A DNA stretch of 64,000 nt from Acidimangrovimonas pyrenivorans (GTDB lineage Bacteria > Pseudomonadota > Alphaproteobacteria > Rhodobacterales > Rhodobacteraceae), in contig NZ_JBHRSK010000006.1 of NCBI RefSeq assembly GCF_042643245.1, forward strand, positions 49,378-113,377, read 5' to 3'. A model generated the notes under the pieces. The model searched no databases. It was given only the letters and a program-made list of their open reading frames with translations, and was not told the origin of the DNA. The translations under genes were made by a program, and so were the position numbers. Positions 1 through 11,341 of this stretch are shown here, piece by piece (within the stretch, counting starts at the first letter, position 1; each line of letters starts with the position of its first letter).

Positions 1-740
1 AGCAGCACCAGCAGGCCCAGGCCCCAGCCCGGCCGCAGCGCCCGCAGCCAGCCGACGCGGCGATGCCCCAGCGCCAGCAGCAGCACCGTCAGCGCGACGA
101 TCCCCGGCCCGATCGGCCCCTTGACCAGCGCCGCGACGGCCAGCGCGCCCCAGAACAGGGCGAAACGGCCCCAGCCCAGCGGCCCGATCTCTTCCGTCCT
201 GAACCCCGCCGCCCGGGCGTCGCGGTAGAGCCGGGCCAGCGCCAGCTGTACCGCCACCGTCGCCGCCAGCAGCACCGCGTCGGTCTTGGCCAGATGCGCC
301 TCGGCCCCCAGCATGAAGATCCCGGCCATCAGCCCGCCGGCCGCCAGCCCCGCCGCCGCGCCGCCGAACAGGGTGGCGAGGCGCAGGGTCAGCACCGCCG
401 CCAGCACCGCGGCGATCAGCGACGGCAGGCGGTAGTGCCAGATGGTCCGGTCACCCGGATGCCCGACCGCCGCGACCGCCGCCGCCTGCGCCCAGTAGAT
501 GCCGACCGGCTTCTTGTAGCGGGTCCGGTCCTGGAACCGGATGTCGACATAGTCGCCGCTCACCATCATCTGCTTGGTCGCCTGGGCGAAGCGCGCCTCG
601 TCGCGGTCGACCGGCGGCAGGGTGGTGAAGGCGGGCAGGAAGGCGGCCAGCACCAGCACCGTCACCAGCAGCGCGGGCGCGGCGCGCAGCCCCAGCAGGC
701 GCGACAGGACGGCATTCAGCCGGCGGGCGATCTGGAGCAT
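1..740 (-). CDS. ArnT-like membrane glycosyltransferase (GT83/PMT type), C-terminus outside window
   Basis: Integral membrane glycosyltransferase of the ArnT/PMT superfamily, which uses polyprenyl-phosphate-linked sugars to modify lipid A or other surface glycans. The N-terminal 246 residues are present. A hydrophobic helix spans about residues 20-40 and is followed by the conserved periplasmic acidic loop VDRDEARFAQATKQM (from residue 44), where the Asp/Glu residues are expected to hold the metal or substrate. A KKPVGIYW segment (about 76-83) is also typical of this family. Several further transmembrane segments follow. The start codon at 738-740 is preceded by a GAGAGG ribosome binding site. 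The sugar transferred cannot be told from the sequence. The gene runs off the left edge. Confidence 0.8.
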   Translation of the reverse strand, partial: MLQIARRLNAVLSRLLGLRAAPALLVTVLVLAAFLPAFTTLPPVDRDEARFAQATKQMMVSGDYVDIRFQDRTRYKKPVGIYWAQAAAVAAVGHPGDRTIWHYRLPSLIAAVLAAVLTLRLATLFGGAAAGLAAGGLMAGIFMLGAEAHLAKTDAVLLAATVAVQLALARLYRDARAAGFRTEEIGPLGWGRFALFWGALAVAALVKGPIGPGIVALTVLLLALGHRRVGWLRALRPGWGLGLLVL

Positions 741-832
741 CGGAACCTCTCGGACGGATTTCGCCCGACTGTCGCATGCGGCGCGGCAATTTGGAAGGCC
801 CGGGCACCCGGCTCAACATCTTGGAATAACAG

Positions 833-856
833 AAAAACCCCGCGTGACGGGGCTTT
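833..856 (-). terminator. Rho-independent terminator of the small membrane-protein gene
   Basis: On the minus strand a GC-rich stem (CCCCG/CGGGG, short loop) is followed by TTTTT. It lies about 20 bases after the stop codon of the small gene at 879-1070 and before the glycosyltransferase start. Confidence 0.6.
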
Positions 857-878
857 GGCATCCGGATCGGATCGGGGC

Positions 879-1070
879 TCAGTCGTCGGCAGAGGCGACG
901 ATCAACCCGTGCATGTGCATGGCCGACGGCTCGGGGTGCGAGACCTTCACCGGGACGGAGAGGACGTTGATGTAGCTCAGCATCAGAATCGCCGTCACCG
1001 CCATGATCGAACACATCAGCGGGATGTTCTGCCGTTTGCGGCCCTGGGGAATGGCAAGAATTTGGTCCAT
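879..1070 (-). CDS. small single-span membrane protein of unknown function
   Basis: A 63-residue protein beginning MDQILAIPQGRKRQ. It has one predicted transmembrane helix (about residues 16-36, rich in Ile, Met, Leu and Val), preceded by a basic stretch (GRKRQ), which suggests the N-terminus stays in the cytoplasm. The tail contains a His/Met cluster (SAMHMHG) and ends ASADD. No family was recognised. It is transcribed away from pheT and is followed by a good terminator, which supports it as a real gene. A longer reading frame extends upstream, but the added residues look like non-coding translation. The ribosome binding site is weak. Confidence 0.5.
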   Translation of the reverse strand: MDQILAIPQGRKRQNIPLMCSIMAVTAILMLSYINVLSVPVKVSHPEPSAMHMHGLIVASADD

Positions 1071-1263
1071 AATGTGTCTTATACATGAAATTCCCCGGCG
1101 AAATGTGGCATTTGCAAGGCAGCTCGGCAACTCTCCGTTTCCGGTTCGGAAATGCCGATGCCCTGTCGCGGTGGCTGCGGCGGTGCGGGCCTTTCCCTCG
1201 CGCCGGCTTTGCGTTAAGCCGCCGAGGCGCAAGACGCGGCACGAAATCCGAAGGATCCCGGCG

Positions 1264-3684
1264 ATGAAATTCACCCTGTCCTGGCTGAAGGATCACCTCG
1301 AGACCGAGGCGAGCCTCGATGACATCCTCTATGCCCTTACCGATCTCGGCCTCGAGGTCGAGGAGGTCGAGAATCCCGAGGACACGCTGGGCGTCTTTCG
1401 CATCTGCCGGGTGATCGAGGCGGTCCAGCATCCCAATGCCGACCGGCTGCGGCTGTGCCGGGTCGAGACCTACCCGGAAGGTCCCGGCGGCAAGACCGAG
1501 GAGGTCCAGGTGGTCTGCGGCGCGCCGAATGCCCGCACCGGCCTTGTCGGCGTCTTCGCCCCGGTCGGCACCCATGTCCCCGGCACCGGCGTCGACCTCA
1601 AGCCCGGCGTGATCCGCGGCGTCGAGTCGAACGGCATGCTGTGCTCCGAGCGCGAGCTGATGATCTCGGAGGATCACGACGGCATCATCGACCTGCCCGA
1701 GGACGCGCCGCTGGGCGAGCGTTTCATCGACTATCGCGGTCTCAACGACCCGATGATCTACATCAAGATCACCCCGAACCGGCCCGACGGCCTGGGCATC
1801 CGCGGCGTCGCCCGCGACCTGGCCGCGCGCGGCCTGGGCACGCTGAAACCGCAGACCATCGAACCGGTCGCCGGTTCGTTCAAGAGCCCGGTCAGCGTGA
1901 GCATCGACCCGGCGCTGAAGGAGAAGGGCTGCCCGCTCTTCGCCGGCCGGGTGATCCGCGGCGTCAAGAACGGCCCCTCGCCGGCCTGGCTCCAGGCCCG
2001 GCTGCGCGCCATCGGGCTGCGGCCGATCTCGGCGCTGGTCGACATCACCAACTTCTTCACCATGGACCAGAACCGGCCGCTGCACGTCTTCGACGTCGCC
2101 AAGGTGGCGGGCGGCGAGTTGCGCATCCACCCGGCCAAGGGCGGCGAGGAGATCCTGGCGCTCGACGGCAAGACCTACACGCTGCAGCCGGGGATGATGG
2201 CGATCTCGGACGACAGCGGCGTCGAGTCGATCGCCGGCATCATGGGCGGCGAGCATTCGGGCTGCACCGAGGAGACCGTCGACGTCTTCCTTGAAAGCGC
2301 CTACTGGGACCCGATCACCGTGGCCACCACCGGCCGGGCGCTGAAGATCAATTCCGACGCCCGCTACCGTTTCGAACGCGGCGTCGATCCCGAATTCACC
2401 CTGCCCGGGCTGGAAATGGCCACCCAAATGGTGCTGGAACTCTGCGGCGGCGAGGCCTCCGAGGTGGTGATGGACGGCGCGGTGCCGGACACCCGCCGCG
2501 GCTACAAGCTGGATACCGACCGGGTGCAATCGCTGGTCGGGATGGAGATCCCGGCCGAGGAGCAGCGCCGCACGCTCGAGGCGCTCGGCTTCGAGCTCGA
2601 CGGCGACATGGCCTACCCGCCGAGCTGGCGGCCCGACGTGCTCGGCTCGGCCGACCTGGTGGAAGAGGTGGCGCGCGTCGCCTCGCTGACCAAGCTGGAA
2701 GGCAAGCCGATGGCGCGGGTGCAGACCGGCGTGCCGGCCCCGATCCTGACGCCGATGCAGCGGCGCGAGAACGCCGCGCGGCGGATGCTGGCCGGGCTGG
2801 GCTACAACGAATGCGTCAGCTACAGCTTCATCGACCAGGCCGCGGCCGCGCTGTTCGGCGGCGGCCAGGACGCGCTGCGCATCGACAACCCGATCTCGTC
2901 CGAGATGACCCATATGCGGCCCGACCTGCTGCCCGGCCTGCTGCAGGCCGCCGCCCGCAACCAGGCACGGGGCTTCATGGACCTCGCCCTGTTCGAGATC
3001 GGCCCGGCCTTCCATGGCGGCGAGCCGGGCGAGCAGGACGTGCAGGCGACCGGCCTGCTGGTCGGCTGCTCGGCCCCGCGCGATCCCTATGGCTCGCGCC
3101 GGCCGGTGGATCTCTACGATGCCAAGGCCGATGCCGAGGCGGTGCTGTCGACCATCGGCGCTCCGGCGCGGATGCAGATCAACCGCAAGGTCGATCCCTG
3201 GTGGCACCCCGGCCGCGCGGGTCGGATGGCGCTGGGGCCGAACGTCCTGGCCAGCTTCGGCGAGCTGCATCCCAAGGTGCTGAACGCCCTCGGCGTCAAG
3301 GGTCCGGCGGTGGCCTTCACCCTGCACATCTCCAACGTGCCGATGCCCAAGGCCAAGACGGCCACCCGGCCGGCGCTGGCGCTCTCTGACCTGCAGGCGG
3401 TCGAGCGTGATTTCGCCTTCGTCGTCGACGCCCAGGTCGAGGCCCTGACCCTGGTCAATGCGGCGCAGGGCGCCGACAAGGCGCTGATCGAGAAGGTCTC
3501 GGTCTTCGACCAGTTCACCGGCGAGAAGGCCGAGGCGCAGATGGGCGAAGGCAAGAAATCGCTCGCCATCTCGGTCCGGCTGCAGCCGAAGGACAAGACC
3601 CTGACCGACGAGGAGATCGAGGCGGTCAGCGCCAAGATCGTCGAGAAGGTCGCCAAGGCTACCGGCGGCGTGCTGCGCGGCTGA
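1264..3684 (+). CDS. pheT: phenylalanine--tRNA ligase beta subunit
   Basis: Beta chain of the alpha2-beta2 phenylalanyl-tRNA synthetase, which charges tRNA-Phe in the cytoplasm. The 806 residues match the family length (about 790-810). The start MKFTLSWLKDHLE is the canonical PheT N-terminus, so the 87 upstream in-frame codons are not used. A tRNA-binding (EMAP-like) domain covers about 40-160, the B3/B4 editing domain and B5 lie in the middle, and a FDX-ACB anticodon-binding domain ends the protein (from about residue 710). A strong terminator follows. The alpha subunit gene pheS, often directly upstream, is not in this window; the upstream neighbour is a divergent small gene. Confidence 0.97.
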   Translation: MKFTLSWLKDHLETEASLDDILYALTDLGLEVEEVENPEDTLGVFRICRVIEAVQHPNADRLRLCRVETYPEGPGGKTEEVQVVCGAPNARTGLVGVFAPVGTHVPGTGVDLKPGVIRGVESNGMLCSERELMISEDHDGIIDLPEDAPLGERFIDYRGLNDPMIYIKITPNRPDGLGIRGVARDLAARGLGTLKPQTIEPVAGSFKSPVSVSIDPALKEKGCPLFAGRVIRGVKNGPSPAWLQARLRAIGLRPISALVDITNFFTMDQNRPLHVFDVAKVAGGELRIHPAKGGEEILALDGKTYTLQPGMMAISDDSGVESIAGIMGGEHSGCTEETVDVFLESAYWDPITVATTGRALKINSDARYRFERGVDPEFTLPGLEMATQMVLELCGGEASEVVMDGAVPDTRRGYKLDTDRVQSLVGMEIPAEEQRRTLEALGFELDGDMAYPPSWRPDVLGSADLVEEVARVASLTKLEGKPMARVQTGVPAPILTPMQRRENAARRMLAGLGYNECVSYSFIDQAAAALFGGGQDALRIDNPISSEMTHMRPDLLPGLLQAAARNQARGFMDLALFEIGPAFHGGEPGEQDVQATGLLVGCSAPRDPYGSRRPVDLYDAKADAEAVLSTIGAPARMQINRKVDPWWHPGRAGRMALGPNVLASFGELHPKVLNALGVKGPAVAFTLHISNVPMPKAKTATRPALALSDLQAVERDFAFVVDAQVEALTLVNAAQGADKALIEKVSVFDQFTGEKAEAQMGEGKKSLAISVRLQPKDKTLTDEEIEAVSAKIVEKVAKATGGVLRG

Positions 3685-3708
3685 GGCCTGCCGCAAGGGG
3701 ATCGCGAA

Positions 3709-3733
3709 GGGGGCCCGCCGCGGCCCCCTTTTT
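3709..3733 (+). terminator. Rho-independent terminator of pheT
   Basis: Seven-base-pair GC stem GGGGGCC/GGCCCCC with a six-base loop, followed by TTTTT, 24 bases after the pheT stop. Confidence 0.85.
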
Positions 3734-3837
3734 CGTGCCCGCCCCCCGGGTTGCCCCAGCGTCGGGTTTGCCAAGCCGCGGCAATTGCCTAGGCTCGTCC
3801 CGGCGGGGGCGGAGGACGCCCGCAACGGGAGGGCGCG

Positions 3838-5436
3838 ATGCAATACGACTACCTGATTCTCGGCGGCGGCTCGGCCGGCGCGGTGCTGGCGGCGCGGCTG
3901 TCGGAGGATCCGCGGGTCTCGGTCTGCCTGGTCGAGGCCGGCGGCGGCGGCAACGACATCTTCATCCGTGCCCCGGCACTGGTAGCGGCGATGATCTCGG
4001 GCCGGCCCAAGATCAACAACTGGGCCTTCCAGACCGTGTCGCAACGCGGGTTGAACGGCCGCCGTGGCTTCCAGCCGCGCGGCAGGGCCCTGGGCGGCTC
4101 CTCGGCGATCAATGCCATGCTCTATGTCCGCGGCCATCCCTCCGATTACGACGACTGGGCCGAACTGGGCGCCGAGGGCTGGGACTGGCAAAGCTGCCTG
4201 CCCTGGTTCCAGCAGTCCGAGCGCAACATGCGCGGTGCCGATGCCCTGCACGGCGCTGACGGCGCGCTGCAGGTCGCCGACCAGAGCGCCCCGCGCAAGG
4301 TTGCCGAGGCTTTCGTCGCGGCCTGCGAAACGCTGCAAATCCCGCGCAACGCCGATTTCAACGGCCCCGAGCAGGAGGGCGCCGGGCTCTACCAGGTGAC
4401 GCAGTTCTTCGACGGCGAACGCAAGGGCGAACGCTGCTCGGCCGCCGCCGCCTACCTGCTGCCGGTGCTGGGACGCAAGAACCTGACCGTGCTGACCAAG
4501 GCGCGGGCCGAGAGGATCGTGATCGCGAATGGCCGCGCGACCGGGGCGCTGGTGCGGCAGGGCGGCAAGCAGATCGCGCTGGAGGCGCGGCGCGAGGTGA
4601 TCGTCTCGGGCGGCGCCTTCGGATCGCCGCAGCTTCTGATGCTGTCGGGCATCGGCCCGGCGGACGAGCTGCGCGCCCATGGCATCGAGGTGGTGCATGA
4701 GCTGCCCGGCGTCGGCCAGAACCTGCAGGACCATATCGACTACATCCTGACCCACGAATCGCGGCGCCGCGATGTCGTCGGCCTCAACCCGCGCGGGCTG
4801 GGCCGGCTGGGCCGCGCGGCGCTGCGCTGGCGCAAGACCGGTACCGGCCTCTTCGCCTCGCCGATGGCCGAGGGCGGGGCCTTCCTGAAATCGCGGCCCG
4901 AGCTCACCCGGCCCGACCTGCAAATCCACTTCGTCGTCGGCATCGTCGACGAACACATGCGCAAGCTGCACCTGGCGGACGGCTATTCCGCCCATATCTG
5001 CGCCCTGCGGCCGGAAAGCCGTGGCACGGTCGGGCTGACCGACGCCAACCCGGCCTCGGCACCGCGCATCGACCCGGGCTTCCTGACCGACCCGGCCGAT
5101 ATCGCCCTGATGAAGACCGGTGCGCGGATGCTCGACCGCATCCTGAAGGCCGAACCGCTGGCGCCCTGGCGCGGCAAGCGGCTCTATGCCCATGACGGCA
5201 GCGATGCCGCGCTCGAAGCCGATATCCGCAACCGGGCCGACACCGTCTATCACCCGGTCGGCACCTGCCGCATGGGCCAGGACGCGCTGGCGGTGGTCGA
5301 CCCGGCGCTGCGGCTGCGCGGGATCGACGGGCTGCGCGTCGTCGACGCCTCGGTGATGCCACGGCTGATCGGCGGCAACACCAACGCGCCGACGATCATG
5401 ATCGCGGAGCGCGCCGCCGAAATGATCCGCGGCTAG
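3838..5436 (+). CDS. GMC-family FAD-dependent oxidoreductase (choline/alcohol dehydrogenase-like)
   Basis: FAD flavoprotein of the glucose-methanol-choline family, probably oxidising an alcohol to an aldehyde. The 532 residues are typical. The N-terminus carries the FAD-binding GGGSAG motif (about 9-14) followed by VEAG. The first GMC signature region includes GRALGGSSAINAML (about 81-94) and the second is GAFGSPQLLMLSGIG (about 259-273). The C-terminal catalytic pair is present as YHPVGTCRMG (His about 471) and GGNTNAPT (Asn about 514). The start has an upstream GGGAGG. Substrate cannot be assigned; choline dehydrogenase and AlkJ-like medium-chain alcohol dehydrogenase are both possible, and an alkB gene lies 48 kb away. 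No betaine genes adjoin it. Confidence 0.9.
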   Translation: MQYDYLILGGGSAGAVLAARLSEDPRVSVCLVEAGGGGNDIFIRAPALVAAMISGRPKINNWAFQTVSQRGLNGRRGFQPRGRALGGSSAINAMLYVRGHPSDYDDWAELGAEGWDWQSCLPWFQQSERNMRGADALHGADGALQVADQSAPRKVAEAFVAACETLQIPRNADFNGPEQEGAGLYQVTQFFDGERKGERCSAAAAYLLPVLGRKNLTVLTKARAERIVIANGRATGALVRQGGKQIALEARREVIVSGGAFGSPQLLMLSGIGPADELRAHGIEVVHELPGVGQNLQDHIDYILTHESRRRDVVGLNPRGLGRLGRAALRWRKTGTGLFASPMAEGGAFLKSRPELTRPDLQIHFVVGIVDEHMRKLHLADGYSAHICALRPESRGTVGLTDANPASAPRIDPGFLTDPADIALMKTGARMLDRILKAEPLAPWRGKRLYAHDGSDAALEADIRNRADTVYHPVGTCRMGQDALAVVDPALRLRGIDGLRVVDASVMPRLIGGNTNAPTIMIAERAAEMIRG

Positions 5437-5566
5437 GCAGCAGGGCGGACACAAGGACACGCCGCCCGCAAAATCCCCCGGCACCGGTTGACCGACGCGC
5501 CGCCAGCCGGTCTATCCTGAGAACGTTCCGGACCTCTGTCCGGCAAGAACAAAGGGGATGAGCAGG

Positions 5567-6919
5567 ATGAGATGCGGGATCGTCACGCCGGTCGGGCCGG
5601 GCCATGCCGAGCTGTTCCAGAACGATTGCCTGCCCTCGATCCAGCGCGCCATCGACTTTGGTATCGGCCCGTTCGAGGAGGTCGTGCTCTACCCGATGGA
5701 CGACACCCGTGGCGAACACGGCCGCTCGAACCGGCGCAACGCGGCGATCCGGCAGGCGCAGGCCGACGGGATCGAGTGGCTGTTCTTCTGCGATGCCGAC
5801 GACTTCCTCGCCCCCAACGCCTTCGCGAGCTTCGGCGCCGTGCTGGCCGAGGATCCGACGCTCGACGCCGTCTTCGGCCTGATCTGCACCCTCAACGACG
5901 CCGGAGAACCGGAACTGCGCGAGGGCCAGCCCGAGCGGATCGACAGCTTCGAGGAGTTCCTTGCCGTCGATCCCTTCGTCAACGTCATCATGGGCCATTT
6001 CGTCCGCACCGAGGTGATCGCCGCGATCGGCTTCGACGAGGCGATGGATACCGGCGAGGACTATGCCTATTACTACCGGCTGTGGCGGGATCACCACTGC
6101 ACCAAGCGGCCCGAGATCTTCTACATCGTCCGCCGCGGCGCCCATTCCACCGGCCCGCGCAGCGCCAGCGGCAGCGACTGGACGGCGGCCGTCGCCCGGC
6201 TCTGGGCCGAGACGGTCGCGGCCAACCCCTTGTGGCGCGAGGTCGGCCATGACGGCGTGACGGCGCGGATGCAGGTCACCAACCCGACCGACCTGATCCA
6301 GCAGCATTACCTTGCCGGGACCTTCTTCGAGGCAAGCTCGCTCGCCCGGCTACCGCAGTGGGTCAGGCCGGGCGCGCGGATCGTCGAGGTCGGCGCCAAT
6401 ATCGGCAACCACGTCGTCTGGTATGCCCAGCACCTGAAACCGGCGACAATCCTGCCGGTCGAACCGAACCCGGCCGCCATCGCCCTGCTCGACGCCAATA
6501 TCGCGGCCAACGGGCTGGACGGGCTGATCGACCGGCGCGGCATCGGGCTGGGGGCCGGGCGGGACGCGGGACGGTTCCGCGCCGAGACCGAGAATGCCGA
6601 CAACCTGGGCGCCACCTACCTCGTCGCCGATCCGCAGGGCGGTCTCGAGGTCGTGGCGCTGGACGACCTGCTGGGCGGCGAGAAGGTCGATTTCATCAAG
6701 ATCGACGCCGAGGGGATGGAGCTGGAAGTGCTGGCCGGGGCCGAGAAGATCATCGCCCGCGACCGCCCGGTGCTGTGGATCGAGGTCAAGCGCGAGAACA
6801 TCATCCCCTTCCACCAGGGCTGGGCCCGCGCCCATGGCTACGTGCTGGCCGACAGCGCGCCTTACGTCCACACGATGGATTACTTCCTGCTGCCCGAGGA
6901 GCATGCCGCCTTCGCGTGA
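5567..6919 (+). CDS. fused glycosyltransferase-like and FkbM methyltransferase protein
   Basis: Two-domain protein of about 450 residues. The N-terminal half resembles a GT-A family 2 glycosyltransferase: an opening beta strand (CGIVTPV), then a FCDADDF segment near residue 75 that would bind metal and nucleotide sugar. The C-terminal half from about residue 270 is an FkbM-type SAM-dependent methyltransferase, with the SAM motif VEVGANIGNH and a later DFIKIDAEGMELEVL segment (about 374-388). FkbM domains often O-methylate sugars. The start at 5567 is preferred over 5558 because the AAAGGGG ribosome binding site abuts 5558 but is nine bases from 5567. It probably makes a methylated glycan; substrate unknown. 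Confidence 0.8.
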   Translation: MRCGIVTPVGPGHAELFQNDCLPSIQRAIDFGIGPFEEVVLYPMDDTRGEHGRSNRRNAAIRQAQADGIEWLFFCDADDFLAPNAFASFGAVLAEDPTLDAVFGLICTLNDAGEPELREGQPERIDSFEEFLAVDPFVNVIMGHFVRTEVIAAIGFDEAMDTGEDYAYYYRLWRDHHCTKRPEIFYIVRRGAHSTGPRSASGSDWTAAVARLWAETVAANPLWREVGHDGVTARMQVTNPTDLIQQHYLAGTFFEASSLARLPQWVRPGARIVEVGANIGNHVVWYAQHLKPATILPVEPNPAAIALLDANIAANGLDGLIDRRGIGLGAGRDAGRFRAETENADNLGATYLVADPQGGLEVVALDDLLGGEKVDFIKIDAEGMELEVLAGAEKIIARDRPVLWIEVKRENIIPFHQGWARAHGYVLADSAPYVHTMDYFLLPEEHAAFA

Positions 6920-6973
6920 GGGGGAAGAACGGAGGCATCGGCCCGGCACAAGGCTTGTTCCCCCGAGCATAAG

Positions 6974-7001
6974 AAAAGGCCGGGCACCCGGCCCGGCCTT
7001 T
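6974..7001. terminator. bidirectional Rho-independent terminator
   Basis: Perfect eight-base-pair stem GGCCGGGC/GCCCGGCC with AAAA on one side and TTT on the other, between the convergent FkbM-fusion gene and clpB. Confidence 0.8.
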
Positions 7002-7020
7002 CCCGTCGATCAGCAAGCGA

Positions 7021-9636
<2,616 letters not shown>

Positions 9637-9715
9637 CGGTGAAACTCCTTTCCCTAGCACCTGTCCCTCGGAACGCCCGGCAACGCGGCACGCCCCTCTC
9701 GCAGGCCTTGAAAGG

Positions 9716-9745
9716 AATGTGGGTTGCCCCGCAGCCCGCTGCAAG
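9716..9745 (-). promoter_or_regulatory. candidate heat-shock (RpoH) promoter for clpB
   Basis: On the minus strand CTTGCAG (9739-9745) and CCCACATT (9716-9723) are 15 bases apart, near the RpoH pattern CTTGAAA...CCCCATNT. It would give a leader of about 70 bases. The match is imperfect and the call rests mainly on clpB being a known heat-shock gene. Confidence 0.3.
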
Positions 9746-9831
9746 GCCACCTGTGCGGGAAATGTGACAGATAGAGCGAAGGCCCTGCCCCCACCCGCCG
9801 CGGTACCGGCCGCAACTCCGCCCCGGCCCCA

Positions 9832-9897
9832 CTTTCTGCTCGAAAATATCCTCGGCGGGTGTGGGGGGGGGGGGCGGGGGGCAGACAGCCCCCCGCC
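9832..9897 (+). repeat. dispersed intergenic repeat, copy A
   Basis: Member of the family with a core like TTTCTTC...AAATATCC followed by G-rich and C-rich arms. Here ACTTTCTGCTCGAAAATATC leads into a 12-base G run (9863-9874) and an inverted GGGGGGC/GCCCCCC arm. It sits in the 401-base gap between the divergent clpB and pyrF genes; the rest of that gap shows no gene. Confidence 0.7.
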
Positions 9898-10037
9898 AGT
9901 ACGCGGCGCCATTGTCCAAGCCCAATGGTGACAGGGCAGACAGCGCCCCGCCAGCGCGACGCGCAAGGCGCGGCGCAACCGCATCTTGTCCGAAGGCCCC
10001 GCCTGGACTAGGAAGGCCGAAATCCCGGAGATGACCC

Positions 10038-10754
10038 ATGGCTGACGACCGCTTGATCGTGGCACTCGACGTGCCGAACGTGCTGGAAGGGCTCGACCTG
10101 GTGGAGCGAATCGGCGATGCCGTCTCGTTCTACAAGATCGGGCTGGGGATGCTGACCGGCGGCGGCCTGGCGCTGGCCAACGAGCTCAAGCAGGAGCTGG
10201 GCAAGCGCGTCTTCCTCGATCTCAAGCTGTTCGACATCGGCGCGACGATCGAAGCCGCGGTGCGCGGCGTCGCCCAGCACGCGCCCGACTTCCTCACCGT
10301 CCATGGCGACCCGCAGGTGGTCCGCGCCGCGGCCGAGGGCAAGGGCGGCAGCGAGATGAAGATCCTCGCCGTCACCGTTCTCACCTCGCTCGACCGCGCC
10401 GATCTCGACGCCAACCTGATCCGGCCCGGCGACGTTTCCGAGATCGTCCTCGAGCGCGCTGCCCGCGCCTTCGAGGCCGGCGCCGACGGCGTCATCGCCT
10501 CGCCGCAAGAAGCCGCCCGGATCCGGGCACTGCCCAATGCCGAGGGCCGGCTGATCGTGACCCCGGGCGTGCGGCCGGCCGGCGCCGAGCTGGGCGACCA
10601 GAAACGCGTCGCGACCCCGGCGCAGGCAATCGCCGACGGCGCCAACCATGTCGTCGTCGGCCGGCCGATCTGGCGCGCAGCCGACCCGCGCGCCGCGGCC
10701 CAGGCGGTGGTGGCGGAACTGAATTCGGCCCAGGCCCGGCAGCCCAATCACTGA
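10038..10754 (+). CDS. pyrF: orotidine 5'-phosphate decarboxylase
   Basis: Last step of de novo UMP synthesis, decarboxylating OMP in the cytoplasm. The 238 residues fit the bacterial family. The catalytic Lys/Asp cluster is visible as FLDLKLFDIGAT (about 57-68), with the first substrate Asp in LIVALDVP (about 6-13). The C-terminal phosphate-binding region includes VTPGVRP and HVVVGRPIW. It is preceded by GGAGATGACCC before the ATG. The gene stands alone between clpB (divergent) and a convergent unknown gene. Confidence 0.96.
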   Translation: MADDRLIVALDVPNVLEGLDLVERIGDAVSFYKIGLGMLTGGGLALANELKQELGKRVFLDLKLFDIGATIEAAVRGVAQHAPDFLTVHGDPQVVRAAAEGKGGSEMKILAVTVLTSLDRADLDANLIRPGDVSEIVLERAARAFEAGADGVIASPQEAARIRALPNAEGRLIVTPGVRPAGAELGDQKRVATPAQAIADGANHVVVGRPIWRAADPRAAAQAVVAELNSAQARQPNH

Positions 10755-10784
10755 GCCGGGCGGGCCCTGCCGCTCGGGGAGCAC

Positions 10785-11192
10785 TCAGGGATTCACCGTT
10801 TCACTGCCCGGCGCCGCCTCGGAACCGGGCTCGGAACCGGGTGGATGTTTCTCCGGCCGCACCGGAACGGCCGGCGCCGCGGCGTCGGGCGCGGTGCCCG
10901 AGATATCGGCGTTTGGCGGCGGCAGTCGCAGCTTGCCGGGCGGCGGCACCTCTGCCATCGGGGGAGTCGCGACATAGGCAGGGTGGCTGCCGCTGTAGCT
11001 GACCCAGATGGCCATGCCCATGAAAAACACGATCGCGATCCCCAGGACCAGCAGCAGCCACTCGGTACTCACGTCGCGGACTGGGCGAGCCCCCTTCGGG
11101 GCCGGGCTCTGTTGCGGAAGGTCTCGATCTTCCAATACCTGCTCCTTCCGTGATGGCGCCTTGTCTTCCGCCAAGCCACCACCCCAGCACAT
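10785..11192 (-). CDS. single-span membrane protein with proline-rich tail, unknown function
   Basis: A 135-residue protein. Residues 1-42 are polar and charged, then one clear transmembrane helix (about 45-66: a run of Leu, Val, Ile and Phe), then a Pro/Ala-rich exported or cytoplasmic tail rich in PPP, APAVPVRPEK and Glu/Gly/Ser. This layout suggests a membrane-anchored protein with a flexible tail. No family was recognised. The start is uncertain: no good ribosome binding site precedes the first ATG and initiation nearer the helix is possible. It is convergent with pyrF. Confidence 0.55.
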   Translation of the reverse strand: MCWGGGLAEDKAPSRKEQVLEDRDLPQQSPAPKGARPVRDVSTEWLLLVLGIAIVFFMGMAIWVSYSGSHPAYVATPPMAEVPPPGKLRLPPPNADISGTAPDAAAPAVPVRPEKHPPGSEPGSEAAPGSETVNP

Positions 11193-11341
11193 AGAAACGC
11201 CGCCCCGCCGATCAATGCCGGCCTGGGCGCCGTTCCGGCTCTCACCCCCTCCCTCACGGCGACTCTATGCGGTTCCCGGCCGGGCCGCACCTCCATTCTT
11301 CGTTTCGTCGCGTGACGGCCGCCCCGGCGCGGCGCCGCCTG

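Noticed and set aside
451..5484. A 1,677-codon minus-strand open frame opposite pheT and the GMC gene
   Set aside because: It is a shadow of high-GC genes: its composition is Arg/Gly/Ala/Asp rich, it has no domains, and it opposes two well-supported genes.
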